Below, in pieces: positions 26,651-35,889 of a DNA stretch of 64,000 nucleotides (positions within the stretch are counted from its first letter, which is position 1; the number at the start of each line of letters is the position of its first letter). The stretch is from Sphingobacterium athyrii (GTDB taxonomy: Bacteria > Bacteroidota > Bacteroidia > Sphingobacteriales > Sphingobacteriaceae). The stretch is from assembly GCF_003071065.1 (NCBI RefSeq), contig NZ_QCXX01000002.1, forward strand, positions 558,001-622,000. The letters run 5' to 3'. The notes below the pieces were generated by a model that made no database searches, was not told where the DNA came from, and was given only the letters and a program-made list of their open reading frames with translations. A program made the position numbers and the translations under genes.

Positions 26651-27703
26651 ATGAAGTATATTTTTTATTTATTTTTTTTAATCTCGATCAACGCCAAAGC
26701 ACAGGATATTGAGGTTTTATTGATAGGTGTTTCCCATGATTATAGTAAATATCCAACCCAGGATTTTTCCAGCATCCATCAAAAAATCAGAAAATTTAAA
26801 CCTGACGCATTTTTTGGCGAGTTCTTGAGTAAAGAAGATGAGCGGTTGGTGATGGATTATTGGTGCAAGCAACCGAATATCAAACGGCTAAAAAAATTAA
26901 GGAGCAATCGCCCTATAAAAGAAGTATTACTGCGGCATACTATTGACAGTTTGAAGAAACGATCCAATCAGCAACCCAGTGATTATCGTGTAAGAGCCGA
27001 TTTAGCGCATGCCTATTATCTTGATCAAGATGTGGCAAATGGGCATTATCAGTTTTGGCAAGTTTATAATCTACTGAAGCATCACCCTGATACTGAACTT
27101 GAAAACTATATAGAAAAATTGCTGAGCCCTAAGGTAGATACCACCGGGCGAAGTATGAAAAGGTTAAAAACTTCTGAATATGCTTATATAGCCTTCCCTA
27201 TGATGCAAGAGCTAGGCATCGAGGAACTGATGTCCATGGATTGTCAGGACTATGATCTGAATTGGCAAGCATCTTGGGGAGCATTTGACGCAAGGTTTGT
27301 CTTGTTCAGGAAAGATATGGCTGACTCCTCTAAAAATTATTTGAAATCAGCTTTGACAGCTATTGACAATGGTTTTGAGAAATATGCCAAAATCGAAAAG
27401 TCTTCAAATACGATAACGGAATGGTTGAACACCGACGAGGCGGCCGGGATTTCTGCCTCGGGAGATTTTTACTTGCCCATTATGTATAACATGAATGGCT
27501 TTCCAAAAGAAGAAATGCTGTCAAAAATACATTGGTGGATCATGAGAAATGAGGGCATGTGCCATAATGTTGTCAACAGGGCTAAGATGGTAGGGGCTAA
27601 AAGAGTCGTAGTCATTGCTGGGGCCAATCATAGAAAGTACATGCAGGACATTTTCAAAACGATGCAAGCTGTAAAAGTGAGAAACATCAATGAAGTTGAC
27701 TAG
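26651..27703 (+). CDS. Secreted DUF5694-like protein (TraB/GumN-related fold)
   Basis: The 350-residue protein has a signal peptide (ending NAKAQ). It then shows EVLLIGVSHDYSKYP near the N-terminus and VVVIAGANHRKYMQDIF near the C-terminus. These paired G-x-x-H strands resemble the conserved GTxH and GAGHL positions of TraB/GumN-type putative metalloproteases; the closest family I know is DUF5694. It is probably periplasmic. The family has no established biochemical role. Confidence 0.7.
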   Translation: MKYIFYLFFLISINAKAQDIEVLLIGVSHDYSKYPTQDFSSIHQKIRKFKPDAFFGEFLSKEDERLVMDYWCKQPNIKRLKKLRSNRPIKEVLLRHTIDSLKKRSNQQPSDYRVRADLAHAYYLDQDVANGHYQFWQVYNLLKHHPDTELENYIEKLLSPKVDTTGRSMKRLKTSEYAYIAFPMMQELGIEELMSMDCQDYDLNWQASWGAFDARFVLFRKDMADSSKNYLKSALTAIDNGFEKYAKIEKSSNTITEWLNTDEAAGISASGDFYLPIMYNMNGFPKEEMLSKIHWWIMRNEGMCHNVVNRAKMVGAKRVVVIAGANHRKYMQDIFKTMQAVKVRNINEVD

Positions 27704-27751
27704 ATCGTATCTGAAAACATTTTTCGGGGACACCGATGGCAATAAATCAGA

Positions 27752-27978
27752 TTGCAAAATGAAATTGCTCAGAAAATGAAACTTGCCATCAAAGACAATG
27801 AAGACTGGTTCTCAAAGTAATGAAGGAATTGAAACCGGGCGAGCCTATCCCATATCACAAAAATCTGGGTATCAGCGAAGCGGAATATGCCGCTTTTATC
27901 CAGTTTTCTCAATCTGTCAAAATAGAAGCTGTGGGCAAGTTTGTGGAAAATTACAATGACAAACAATACCATGAATAA
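27752..27978 (+). pseudogene. Gene remnant with one frameshift, unknown family
   Basis: The first frame reads NEIAQKMKLAIKDNEDWFSK and stops at TAA. Adding one G (GTAATG) would join it to MKELKPGEPIPYHKNLGISE followed by AEYAAFIQFSQSVKIE. The pattern KxGExIPYHKNLGIS-EAEY is familiar from small Bacteroidota hypothetical proteins, but I cannot name the family. The start is missing. The rest of 27704-28043 is unremarkable. Confidence 0.5.
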
Positions 27979-28043
27979 CTGCACTAGATTCCTTGTCAAC
28001 CTTAAAGAAAATCTGATTAGAAAAATCGATGAAAGATAAATCC

Positions 28044-28409
28044 CTATTGTTGCACAACAATCTTTTTGTGCTTCTTACCCCACTGGCTTAGTTTCGCCCA
28101 TATAGGTATAAGTTCTTTGGCAATTATTGTCAATTCATAATCTACCCTTGGTGGTACTTCGGCATGAACAGTTCTTTTAACCAAACCGTCCTTTTCCAGT
28201 TCACGAAGCTGGAGCGTCAGCATACGTTCCGTTATTCCATTGATCTGATTACGAAGTTCACTGAAACGCAATTTCCCGTTTTCGAGCTTGCAAAGAATAA
28301 GCAATTTCCACCGACCACCTACTTTACAAACTGCATATGTCAAATCACAGCTTTCAACGATAAAACTTTCGTTCAACATATTGGTTGAGTTTTCCTTTCT
28401 TTTTCCCAT
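28044..28409 (-). CDS. HxlR-family winged-helix regulator
   Basis: The 121-residue protein has the HxlR signature: ESCDLTYAVCKVGGRWKLLI with the redox-type cysteine before helix 1, LRFSELRNQINGITERMLTL as the recognition helix region, and LRELEKDGLVKRTVHAEVPP followed by VDYELT as the wing. HxlR proteins respond to aldehydes, quinones or oxidants through that cysteine. It is divergent from the serine hydrolase-MFS pair 95 bp away and is their likely regulator. Confidence 0.9.
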   Translation of the reverse strand: MGKRKENSTNMLNESFIVESCDLTYAVCKVGGRWKLLILCKLENGKLRFSELRNQINGITERMLTLQLRELEKDGLVKRTVHAEVPPRVDYELTIIAKELIPIWAKLSQWGKKHKKIVVQQ

Positions 28410-28503
28410 TACTTACAAATTTGTTAGTACCATACAAATAGCTGTATACTATGCGAATTTAGTTATTACCGGGTAATTTTGTGTGTTCAATTCAAATAAA
28501 TTA

Positions 28504-29745
28504 ATGATGTACAGACAAATTTTAACTTTCATCGCCAGCCAGGTCATATTGACCAGTTCGGCACAAATACCTTTATTAGAAAAAAGAGTAGATGACTTAT
28601 CCAATCGGTTAATTGCAAACAAGGAAGTTGCAGGAGGTAATGTTTTGCTGATTAAGGACGGCAAAACAGTGTACAATAAAGCCTTTGGTTATGCGGATGT
28701 GGCAACCAAACAACCCATGCAGACCAACCATATTTTCCGTATCGCATCACAGACCAAGGCCATCACGAGCATAGGGGTGATGATGCTTTGGGAAGAGGGG
28801 AAATTCCTCCTGGACGACCCTATTTCCAAATACATCCCGGCGTTCAAAACTCCGAACGTGCTGGACAAATTCAATCCTATCGACAGTAGCTACACGACTG
28901 TTCCTGCACAAAGGGAAATCACCATCCGTGATTTGTTGAGGCATACTTCAGGTATCGGCTATCCATCAATTACAGACGACAGCAGGATACAAGCCATATA
29001 CAAAAAATCGGGAGTTTTATCAGGAATAGGCAGTAAGGCTCTGTTGAAAAATCAGATAGAAATATTGGCGAAAATGCCATTGCTGCACCAGCCCGGCGAT
29101 CAATTTACATACGGATTGAATACCGATTTATTAGGCTTCCTCATACAGGTGGTAAGTGGCTTGCCGTTGGATGAGTTTTTCCATAAAAGGATTTTCGAGC
29201 CTTTGGAAATGAACGATACACACTTTACCATTCCACTGTCAAAAGCCAACAGGCTGGTTTCCATTTCAGAAAAAACAACTAAAGGCTTTGAAAAAGTCAA
29301 TCATCCTATCTACGGAAACAGTCCTGTCAATTATCCCTTGGAGAAGGGCATTGTGTTGTCTGGAGGAGCTGGATTGAGTTCCACTACAGAAGATTATGCC
29401 AAGTTTCTGCAAATGTTGTTAAGCAAAGGTATTTATAAAGGGAAAAAGTTTTTAAGTTCAAAAACCATTGCGTTAATAACCACAAACCAACTTTCTGATA
29501 ATACCATTTCTAAAGGAGACCCCGATTTTCGTTTTGGCCTCGGTTTTTGGCTAGTAACGGATGAAAACAAATTTATCCACTCTGCCAATGTCGGAACATT
29601 TTTCTGGGGCGGTGCATTTAACACACATTATTGGGTAGACCCAAAGGAAAATATTATTGGATTGGTTTTTACGCAGGAATATTTGCCGGCTTCCTATTGG
29701 GATTTGGGAACATTGTACAAAAACGTGGTTTATTCTTCCCTTTAG
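28504..29745 (+). CDS. Secreted serine hydrolase, class C beta-lactamase-like
   Basis: The 413-residue protein (ATG at 28504, a signal peptide ending TSSAQ) has the SxxK nucleophile motif SQTK at about residues 82-85 in FRIASQTKAI, the second motif in QFTYGLNTDLLG and a third in HSANVGTFFWGG. This is the EstB/penicillin-binding-like family of esterases and peptidases. The WGG form of the third motif resembles EstB esterases more than true beta-lactamases. It lies 52 bp before an MFS exporter. Confidence 0.88.
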   Translation: MMYRQILTFIASQVILTSSAQIPLLEKRVDDLSNRLIANKEVAGGNVLLIKDGKTVYNKAFGYADVATKQPMQTNHIFRIASQTKAITSIGVMMLWEEGKFLLDDPISKYIPAFKTPNVLDKFNPIDSSYTTVPAQREITIRDLLRHTSGIGYPSITDDSRIQAIYKKSGVLSGIGSKALLKNQIEILAKMPLLHQPGDQFTYGLNTDLLGFLIQVVSGLPLDEFFHKRIFEPLEMNDTHFTIPLSKANRLVSISEKTTKGFEKVNHPIYGNSPVNYPLEKGIVLSGGAGLSSTTEDYAKFLQMLLSKGIYKGKKFLSSKTIALITTNQLSDNTISKGDPDFRFGLGFWLVTDENKFIHSANVGTFFWGGAFNTHYWVDPKENIIGLVFTQEYLPASYWDLGTLYKNVVYSSL

Positions 29746-29797
29746 AATCCGGCATCAATGAATTATACAGAGAATTTTTAAAAAAGACTTTTAACAA

Positions 29798-30979
29798 ATG
29801 AAAAAATACGCATATATAGGAGCATTGGGTTTTTTAGCGGTCATTACAACAGAATTTGGCATCATCGGTATTTTGCCACAGGTAGCGGAACATTACCATA
29901 TCAGCATTGATAAAGCAGGGTATTTGTTAAGTGCTTTTGCTTTGGTAATTGCTCTTACGGGACCTTTTATGACCTTGCTGGCATCAGGGTTTGACCGTAA
30001 GAAAGTGATGCTGACGGCTATCTTTATTTTTCTTGTTACGGGAGTTGTATCTTCATTTTCACCGCCCTTTTGGTTGTTGATGCTTGTGAGGATATTGCCT
30101 GCATTTTTACAGCCTGTTTATATCGCAACAGCTTTATCCGTAGCGGTTTCGCAGGGCAATAAACAGAACGAGAACGAATTGATGAGTATCGTATTCAGCG
30201 GTGTTGCCATTGCAATGGTAACGACCGTTCCGTTCGCCACTTATATAGCCAGCCTTTTCTCTTGGGAATATTCGTTTATGGTGCAGGCAATTATCAGCGT
30301 TGTGGCTTTGCTGGCCATCTACTTTGTATTGCCACCTATGCCTGTAAAAGAAAAAAAATCCTATGGGAGCCAGTTGAAAATATTGACCAAACCAACCTTC
30401 ATAGTCAGCACTGCGATGAATTTCTTTATGATTTCGGCGTGGTTTTCCACCTATAGCTACTTTGCCGATTATCTGAATAAAGCAAAAGGTATGGACAGCA
30501 CAATGGTCAGTTATATGTTGTTTGTATTTGGCATTATCGGTGTGCTTGCCAACTGGGTGGCAGGCAAAATGCTGAACAAAAACATAACCTCTACAGCCTT
30601 ATTTTTTCTTTCAGGGACAATCATAGTGCCTATACTATTGCATTTTTCGGGAGGAAATACCGTTGCAACGATTGTTGTAATCGCCTTATGGGGCTTTCTG
30701 TATTCGCCAAGCTTTTTGAATGCCTCTACCTATATGATTTCCTCAGCACCAGAAGCAATGGAGTTTGCGAATAGCCTGGCCACTTCATTTGGAAACCTGG
30801 GCGTAACCGTGGGAACGACCGTGGGAGGTTGGATAATTGTTTCTAAAGGCGTGCAGTTCACGCCTTGGATAACCATTGTATTTGGTGTACTGGCTTTTAC
30901 AATGATACTTTTACGCCAATACGTGGAAAGAAAGGAATTGCTGCGGGTAGATCCAACGAATGTTGGAATACAACCATAG
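29798..30979 (+). CDS. MFS transporter, DHA1/AraJ-like efflux family
   Basis: The 393-residue protein has twelve hydrophobic segments. It begins with the typical TTEFGIIGILPQVAEHYHIS motif, has FDRKKVML in the loop between helices 2 and 3 and PVYIATALSVAVS in helix 4. DHA1 members exchange protons for sugars, arabinose or drugs. It is downstream of the serine hydrolase in one likely operon controlled by the divergent HxlR protein. Confidence 0.9.
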   Translation: MKKYAYIGALGFLAVITTEFGIIGILPQVAEHYHISIDKAGYLLSAFALVIALTGPFMTLLASGFDRKKVMLTAIFIFLVTGVVSSFSPPFWLLMLVRILPAFLQPVYIATALSVAVSQGNKQNENELMSIVFSGVAIAMVTTVPFATYIASLFSWEYSFMVQAIISVVALLAIYFVLPPMPVKEKKSYGSQLKILTKPTFIVSTAMNFFMISAWFSTYSYFADYLNKAKGMDSTMVSYMLFVFGIIGVLANWVAGKMLNKNITSTALFFLSGTIIVPILLHFSGGNTVATIVVIALWGFLYSPSFLNASTYMISSAPEAMEFANSLATSFGNLGVTVGTTVGGWIIVSKGVQFTPWITIVFGVLAFTMILLRQYVERKELLRVDPTNVGIQP

Positions 30980-30995
30980 AAATAACTGCTGATCT

Positions 30996-31106
30996 CCCCC
31001 CCCCCCCCGGAAATTCCCATTTCAAAGGAAATTTCATCGAAGCAGATCACTGGCAAATCAGTATTTTATTAGCGTGTTCTATTATCGCACAGGTTGCTTG
31101 CAGCAT
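30996..31106 (-). pseudogene. NUDIX hydrolase N-terminal fragment 1, with a C13 tract
   Basis: The minus strand encodes MLQATCAIIEHANKILICQ, a stop, then SASMKFPLKWEFPG. This is the first strand pair of a MutT-like NUDIX protein up to the glycines that precede the NUDIX box. Here the sequence ends in a run of 13 C (plus strand 30996-31008), where other copies have CCCGGG or CCTG. The NUDIX box itself is absent. Confidence 0.75.
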
Positions 31107-31226
31107 GATTTAAAGGTAATGATTTAAAGCTACCCTTATCAGTTTAACACAAGCTGTTCAATCTTTCATCATATTGTACGGCCTTGCTGTGCATTGCCAG
31201 CATCTTGTTTTGTGTGGGGAATAGGC

Positions 31227-31449
31227 CTAATTCTGTTTATCTTTCCAATAGTAAGTCAGCCTGACTCGATGCGTATTGTCTGAAAAGATTAAATCCAGCT
31301 GAGCATCTTGGATTTGCAGTCCCGCTTTTTTAAAAAGTGATTGTTCACCTCTGTAAGGTCAGTGGTTTTTCTATAGCAGATAACAACGCATCATATTGTT
31401 CTACAAGCTTATCTGTTTGTTCATCATCGTTCAGAGATCCATTGGTCAT
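31227..31449 (-). pseudogene. Degenerate paralogue of the secreted protein at 34104
   Basis: The last ~85 bp (31222-31308) are almost identical to the 3' end of the gene at 34104-34715 and encode AQLDLIFSDNTHRVRLTYYW. Upstream the frame shifts: an ATG at 31449 opens MTNGSLNDDEQTDKLVEQYD and stops within 35 codons. It is a frameshifted, shortened relative. Confidence 0.65.
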
Positions 31450-31484
31450 TCTGCCCATCGCCTTCAGTAATTAAACCCCGACAG

Positions 31485-31826
31485 TTATTTGACCTGTTCC
31501 AACACAATGGTTGTTGTATCGTTTTTATTGATAAAGCTGTAATTTACCCTTTCCCCGGATTGCCGTGTTACGGTGGGGATAGAGTCCACTTTGTAGCCAG
31601 CCTTATAAAAAATCAATGTACCCAACCACTGCGGTGTGCGGGCTAATTTAAAATAGCCATTACCATCTGTCTTTGTCTGAGCTCCCGTTTTCGTGTCATC
31701 CTCAGAAACAAGCACATTTTTCAGTGGCTTGTTTTGCTCATCAATTACTCGGCCCTGGTAGAAATCGTTTACATCATTACAAGACCCTACTAGAAGAGGG
31801 ATCATGCCAAATAATATCTTCATCAT
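31485..31826 (-). CDS. Lipoprotein with carboxypeptidase-regulatory-like domain
   Basis: The 113-residue protein has a lipobox LLVGSC near residue 16. The rest is a single beta-sandwich repeat: GRVIDEQNKPLKNVLVSEDD, KTDGNGYFKLAR, LIFYKAGYKVDS. This is the CarboxypepD_reg-like fold common at the N-terminus of SusC proteins, here free-standing. It is probably periplasmic or surface-anchored. It is preceded by a GNAT gene on the same strand but with a 116-bp gap. Confidence 0.8.
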   Translation of the reverse strand: MMKILFGMIPLLVGSCNDVNDFYQGRVIDEQNKPLKNVLVSEDDTKTGAQTKTDGNGYFKLARTPQWLGTLIFYKAGYKVDSIPTVTRQSGERVNYSFINKNDTTTIVLEQVK

Positions 31827-31942
31827 AACTTAGCTTATTTGTATATGAAACTATTATTCCATCTAATCTACAGATATTTTGGCAATGACACAATAATGCA
31901 GAACCGGGCGCTATGCATGCCGGTGTGCTGTGTACAGCCCCA

Positions 31943-32437
31943 TTATAAAGCCCGTTTTTCGAGAATAATGATATCGCCTTCATTGCTCATCTTCTGAAAA
32001 CCCAATTTTTTAGCAAATTTCAGTGCTTTAAGATTCGTTATTTCCGTCTTTGCGACCAATACATTTACCTGGTACTTTTCTTTTGCCAATGCTATCAACA
32101 ACTCAAAAGCTGCAGACATTATTCCCTTTCCCCAATATTCGGGCAGCAGAGAACCACCGATCTCAATTTTCTTTTTTTCCTGATTCCAGTGATGTAAGGC
32201 ACAGTCACCAATAACTATATTCTCATTTTCCACAGTTCGTATACTGTAGAGTTCCTCACAAAGAGATAAAATATGTTCTGTAAACTGTACCGGATTCATA
32301 TGCCCCTCATCGGTTGTCTGATCTTGAATGGCTGACTCATCTCCAAAGTACAATCGGTAAAATGACTCAGAATCTTTCACAGATATTTCTTTCAATATGA
32401 TCTTTATATGGCCGCCGGCTGATTTCATGACCTCCAT
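31943..32437 (-). CDS. GNAT-family N-acetyltransferase, RimJ/RimL type
   Basis: The 164-residue protein starts with IILKEISVKDSESFYRL, has the strand NIVIGDCALHHWNQEKKKIE, and the acetyl-CoA loop GGSLLPEYWGKGIMSAAFE in which G-K-G-I replaces the usual Q-x-x-G-x-G/A. The next part VAKTEITNLKALKFAKKLGF is the conserved N-x-x-x-x-x-x-x-K-L-G-F. The acceptor could be a protein N-terminus, an antibiotic or a metabolite. Confidence 0.85.
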   Translation of the reverse strand: MEVMKSAGGHIKIILKEISVKDSESFYRLYFGDESAIQDQTTDEGHMNPVQFTEHILSLCEELYSIRTVENENIVIGDCALHHWNQEKKKIEIGGSLLPEYWGKGIMSAAFELLIALAKEKYQVNVLVAKTEITNLKALKFAKKLGFQKMSNEGDIIILEKRAL

Positions 32438-32512
32438 AAATTATGAATTTAATGTTTATTTATCAATAACTGCCGATCACAGATCGTTCAGTTCCCTTAT
32501 ACGATCTTCAGA

Positions 32513-32906
32513 TCAGGTACCCTGTTCAGCTTTCAATTCGGCAACAGTTGTGCGCGGCGTGAGTCTTGACCAGTCGTCGGTAAACCTAACCGTGATATCG
32601 CTACCATTTGGAATGGGTAACGTAGCGTCTCCCTGGGCGGTGAAGGTTCGGAATGAACCAGTTCTCGGCATATTGGCCATACTGTATCTTGGAAGTCATC
32701 CCGATCCACTGTTATCACCACGCCACGAATATGGCCGTCTTCTATGTAAATGTCGTCAACGCCTTTAAGTTTCCTGAGTTTCAGCTCCTCGGTCTCGATC
32801 TTCCATCCTGAAATTCCCATTTCAACGGAAGCTTCATCGAAGCCGATCGCTGTCAGATCAATATTTTATTGGCGTGTTCTATTATCGCACAGGTTACTTG
32901 CAGCAC
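32513..32906 (-). pseudogene. NUDIX N-terminal fragment 2 fused to an unrecognised gene fragment
   Basis: From a GTG at 32906 the minus strand reads VLQVTCAIIEHANKILI, stop, QRSASMKLPLKWEF and then GWKIETEE, that is, a NUDIX N-terminus with a stop and a frameshift. It runs into LKLRKLKGVDDIYIEDGHIR and a third-frame stretch MTSKIQYGQYAENWFIPNLH, with another short frame (32513-32680) ending DWSRLTPRTTVAELKAEQGT. None of these last pieces is recognised, and the G+C content is higher than the neighbours. Confidence 0.55.
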
Positions 32907-32992
32907 AGTGGTTCAAAAGTCGTGAATTTTGTAAACTATCCCTATGAATGCATTATTAGATTGGGAAAAAAGTACTTGTTCACGACCGGTCC

Positions 32993-33850
32993 CTATTTAT
33001 TCCTTTCCAAAATTAACTTTATTGAACTTAGGTAAGCCTCGTTTTTCGAGAAATCGTTGTGGCTTTCATCTTGCAATGTGATAAATTGATCAGTAGCCTT
33101 TAGTAGTTTTGAGAGCTTAACAGAGGAACCATAATAGACCGCTGTGTCCTTGTTGCCATGAAAAATAATCACAGGACACTTTACTTTCTTTAGGAAAGAG
33201 GCATTATCAAAATTATAGGGAATATTGGTGATGTCCAGTTCAGGAGCGACATCATTTGTCCAGTCTTTCAGATTATAATAAGGTGCTTGCAGGATCAGAA
33301 GATTCGGATTGTTCTTTGCGGCTATGTACGATGCGAGGGAGGTGCCCATGGATTGACCTAAAACGATGATCTGATTTTCCGAATAAGTTTCCCGGAGTTT
33401 ATCATAAACAATTTGAATGTCCTGATACAGTGAATCCTCGTCCGTCACCTTACCTTGGCTCTTGCCATAACCACGATAGTCGAGCATAAATACATCGTAT
33501 TCATTGGAGGTGTATATTGGCGCAATTTTGCCCCACGTATCCAAAGCGTTGTTACTTCCATGTAAATAGAATATAACACCTTTAGGCTTTTTAGCTTTAA
33601 AAAGTAAACTATGTAAAACTGTATTATCATTTACATTGATAAACTTCTCTTCAAAGGGGACGTCAAATTGAAAAACTGCGCTATCAGTTTTTTTACCCGG
33701 GAATAACTGTTCGGTTAACAAACGCGTCCAATCTTCGGTTGATAAGACTGTTTTGTTTTGTGCATTACTGAAACAGGGAAGCAGAATCAAACTAATGAAA
33801 AGATATATGCATCCGAAGGATAGTTTTTTAATACCTACTTTTTTTTCCAT
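32993..33850 (-). CDS. Secreted alpha/beta hydrolase (full-length copy)
   Basis: The protein is 285 residues from the ATG at 33850, with a signal peptide ending CFSNAQ; an upstream GTG is less likely. Catalytic features are the oxyanion region FYLHGSNNALDTWGK, the nucleophile elbow VLGQSMGTSLA (Ser), the acid in FHGNKDTAVYYG and the His in LQDESHNDFS. It resembles the BEM46/FrsA-like alpha/beta hydrolases. A C-terminal fragment lies at 18478-18715 and an N-terminal-plus-promoter fragment at 55890-56175. The substrate is unknown. Confidence 0.88.
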   Translation of the reverse strand: MEKKVGIKKLSFGCIYLFISLILLPCFSNAQNKTVLSTEDWTRLLTEQLFPGKKTDSAVFQFDVPFEEKFINVNDNTVLHSLLFKAKKPKGVIFYLHGSNNALDTWGKIAPIYTSNEYDVFMLDYRGYGKSQGKVTDEDSLYQDIQIVYDKLRETYSENQIIVLGQSMGTSLASYIAAKNNPNLLILQAPYYNLKDWTNDVAPELDITNIPYNFDNASFLKKVKCPVIIFHGNKDTAVYYGSSVKLSKLLKATDQFITLQDESHNDFSKNEAYLSSIKLILERNK

Positions 33851-34103
33851 GTAATGTGTTTTATTTGCCTTCACTTCATGCTCACGCTCTTATGGCATAA
33901 AGCGAATGGAGTTATAAGTGTTAATGACCAATTGCGGTAATACAATTTAAAAAGAATATATCACATCCCTGGTATTTTTCGATTGCAAATACCGACTTTT
34001 CGGCATCCCCCACATAGCGCTTACATGCACCTTGTTTTCCACAGATAGCTACTACTTCTGCTAGCTCCGGTTTAATTTTTTTATCAGAGCTAGCAGAATA
34101 GGC

Positions 34104-34715
34104 CTAATTCTGTTTATCTTTCCAATAGTAAGTCAACCTGACTCGATGCGTATTGTCTGAAAAGATTAAATCCAGCTGAGCATGTAGATCCATATTATCC
34201 CAAACTGTTTTGCGGGATAAATATGTGCTTGAGTCCCATGGTGATTTGACACTTTTGGGTTCTTGATCATCAGCGTTTGCCTGACCAAATATTTGGATCA
34301 TGTTCTTTTTTATTCGCTCGTATTCCTTATTATAGATGTCAAGTTTTTTATTCTCTTGTTTCCAGCCTTTAGCAAGCTCCTGCATCGATTTATTATATTT
34401 GGTCACCTCCCAGTCACAAGAAACTATTCGGAGTAATGAGTCTTTTTCTGAAAAAAAATATTCAACCGACAATGGCAAATAATCTACCGCTGATCGTTCT
34501 ACAACTATTGGATTCTGGAGAGGGTACTTTTGGAGGTAAGGATAATAATCTGATGACATGAAAATATTTTGATTTAAAAATTTCGCATCTGGATTCAGTT
34601 GTGATTCGAATTTCATCGCGTCATTTACCTTGGTTTGATTTACCCAAAGTTTTTCCTGCCCAAAAGTGATACCACCTAAGGTAATTAGAAATAAAAGTAT
34701 TGCCACTCTGTTCAT
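34104..34715 (-). CDS. Secreted protein of unknown family (family Y)
   Basis: The 203-residue protein has a signal peptide (ending GITFGQ). The mature part is mixed alpha/beta with a Lys-rich helix (KGWKQENKKLDIYNKEYERI) and ends with LDLIFSDNTHRVRLTYYWKD. I do not recognise it. Its 3' end is duplicated at 31222-31308. Its upstream 118 bp are a copy of the 3' end of the lipoprotein gene at 38895, so in the ancestral order the lipoprotein preceded a family-Y gene. Confidence 0.65.
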   Translation of the reverse strand: MNRVAILLFLITLGGITFGQEKLWVNQTKVNDAMKFESQLNPDAKFLNQNIFMSSDYYPYLQKYPLQNPIVVERSAVDYLPLSVEYFFSEKDSLLRIVSCDWEVTKYNKSMQELAKGWKQENKKLDIYNKEYERIKKNMIQIFGQANADDQEPKSVKSPWDSSTYLSRKTVWDNMDLHAQLDLIFSDNTHRVRLTYYWKDKQN

Positions 34716-34826
34716 AACATCTATCTTAAATTTTTTAATTCATCTAGAAGGCTATTCTGTTTATTCACGAAATGATCCAAGCTATCTTTTTGTAAAGGAT
34801 TTGCATTTTGGTATTTTTCAATTTTT
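34709..34826. repeat. Copy of the lipoprotein 3' end (matches 38883-38998)
   Basis: The stretch from TGTTCATAACATCTATCTTA onward matches 38883-38998 with a few substitutions. It spans the start codon of the family-Y gene and runs to the end of family X at 34818. At the 38 kb site the same CAT triplet survives without its gene. Confidence 0.88.
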
Positions 34827-35450
34827 TTTGACAGATTCATCTATAAGTTTCATTAGATGATCGACTGTTTTATCTACCTCTTCTTTCTGCACGACTAATG
34901 TTTTTTTTTCTAGACCCTGAGGAAGAGAAACCTTGCCATTAAATTCAGGAAGAAACAAATTGATCTTTTCCTGATCCATTTTATTGAAATTAATAAAAGT
35001 CCATTTTTTGGTTTCGCCCTCTTTTAACGCTAATAAGTTAGCTGAAGTGATTGCCATTTTGCCTTTTTCAGGCATAGACATTACCAATACTTGAGGAATA
35101 AAGCAATACGCTATCCCATCAATTTTTGAGACATCTATATCGACATAATTGATCATGGAATCAATTTTAACCCCGTATTTTATAAGAGAAGAATAGAGTT
35201 CCTTGGTCAGTTTTGTTGCCTGATCTATCCCGCCCATGCTTTCAATTATGCGGGGTGATGTTTGACTTAGAATTCCTTCGATATCTCCGGAAATAGATGC
35301 TTTTGTCATGATAGACAGTGCTTCCCTGAGCTGTGGATCTTTTTGCGCAGAGCTTGTATGATGAAAAATAGTTAATAGTGTAATTAACAAAAATATTTTT
35401 TTTTGCTGGATGTATTTAAACAGGTAGAACCAATTGTTGCTTTGCATCAT
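34818..35450 (-). CDS. Secreted protein of family X (full-length copy)
   Basis: The 210-residue protein has an N-terminal signal (LLITLLTIFHHTSSAQ). The mature part is helical at first (REALSIMTKASISGDIEGIL), then a beta-rich region (IAYCFIPQVLVMSMPEKGK), and ends with a charged helix. This layout resembles small NTF2-like or DUF-type secreted proteins, but I cannot assign a family. Related remnants are at 19480-19614 and 37785-37970. Its last codons lie at the edge of the duplicated lipoprotein fragment. Confidence 0.65.
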   Translation of the reverse strand: MMQSNNWFYLFKYIQQKKIFLLITLLTIFHHTSSAQKDPQLREALSIMTKASISGDIEGILSQTSPRIIESMGGIDQATKLTKELYSSLIKYGVKIDSMINYVDIDVSKIDGIAYCFIPQVLVMSMPEKGKMAITSANLLALKEGETKKWTFINFNKMDQEKINLFLPEFNGKVSLPQGLEKKTLVVQKEEVDKTVDHLMKLIDESVKKN

Positions 35451-35703
35451 GGAAAGAGGTTAATTTCTATTGAATTTACAGGTTTTTATTTACAAATCAA
35501 ATTTAGATAAGTGTCTCCATATTCCAAAAAGAATAGTGTGCTTAGGCGAATAGTTGTACTGCCTTGCTAGCCTTTTTTGATCGCTGTAATATGTTACGGC
35601 TTTACACTATTTAAGTGCATGTTGTGTTATCAGCCCCCTGTTTGGATAACAAAACTAGCTACTTTTAGGTACCTCCCACATACCATAGACACTTTTAGTT
35701 GCC
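35451..35703. other. Intergenic region with dispersed motif
   Basis: No gene is visible. At 35660-35684 there is TACTTTTAGGTACCTCCCAC, a copy of the dispersed motif also found at 4003, 33994 and 56129. Copy B of the 2-kb duplication begins at about 35704. Confidence 0.6.
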
Positions 35704-35889
35704 TTATGCTACGCAATATATCTGCGTACTTTTATATCCCTGTGTAAGCTTCAATTTTGTATAAGAAAAGTATTTTCCTGATAATAAGCGTTCTCATTAT
35801 ATTTTTGTTCTCTTTTTTGAATGCGCAAAAAGGCTTCAGTATCGCAATCGATCTTTGTGTTAATGAAAATTTAAAAAAGGAGCAAAGAA

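Noticed and set aside
30996..31008. Phase-variable promoter for the MFS gene
   Set aside because: The C13 tract lies downstream of the MFS stop and in a pseudogene, so it cannot switch that gene's promoter.
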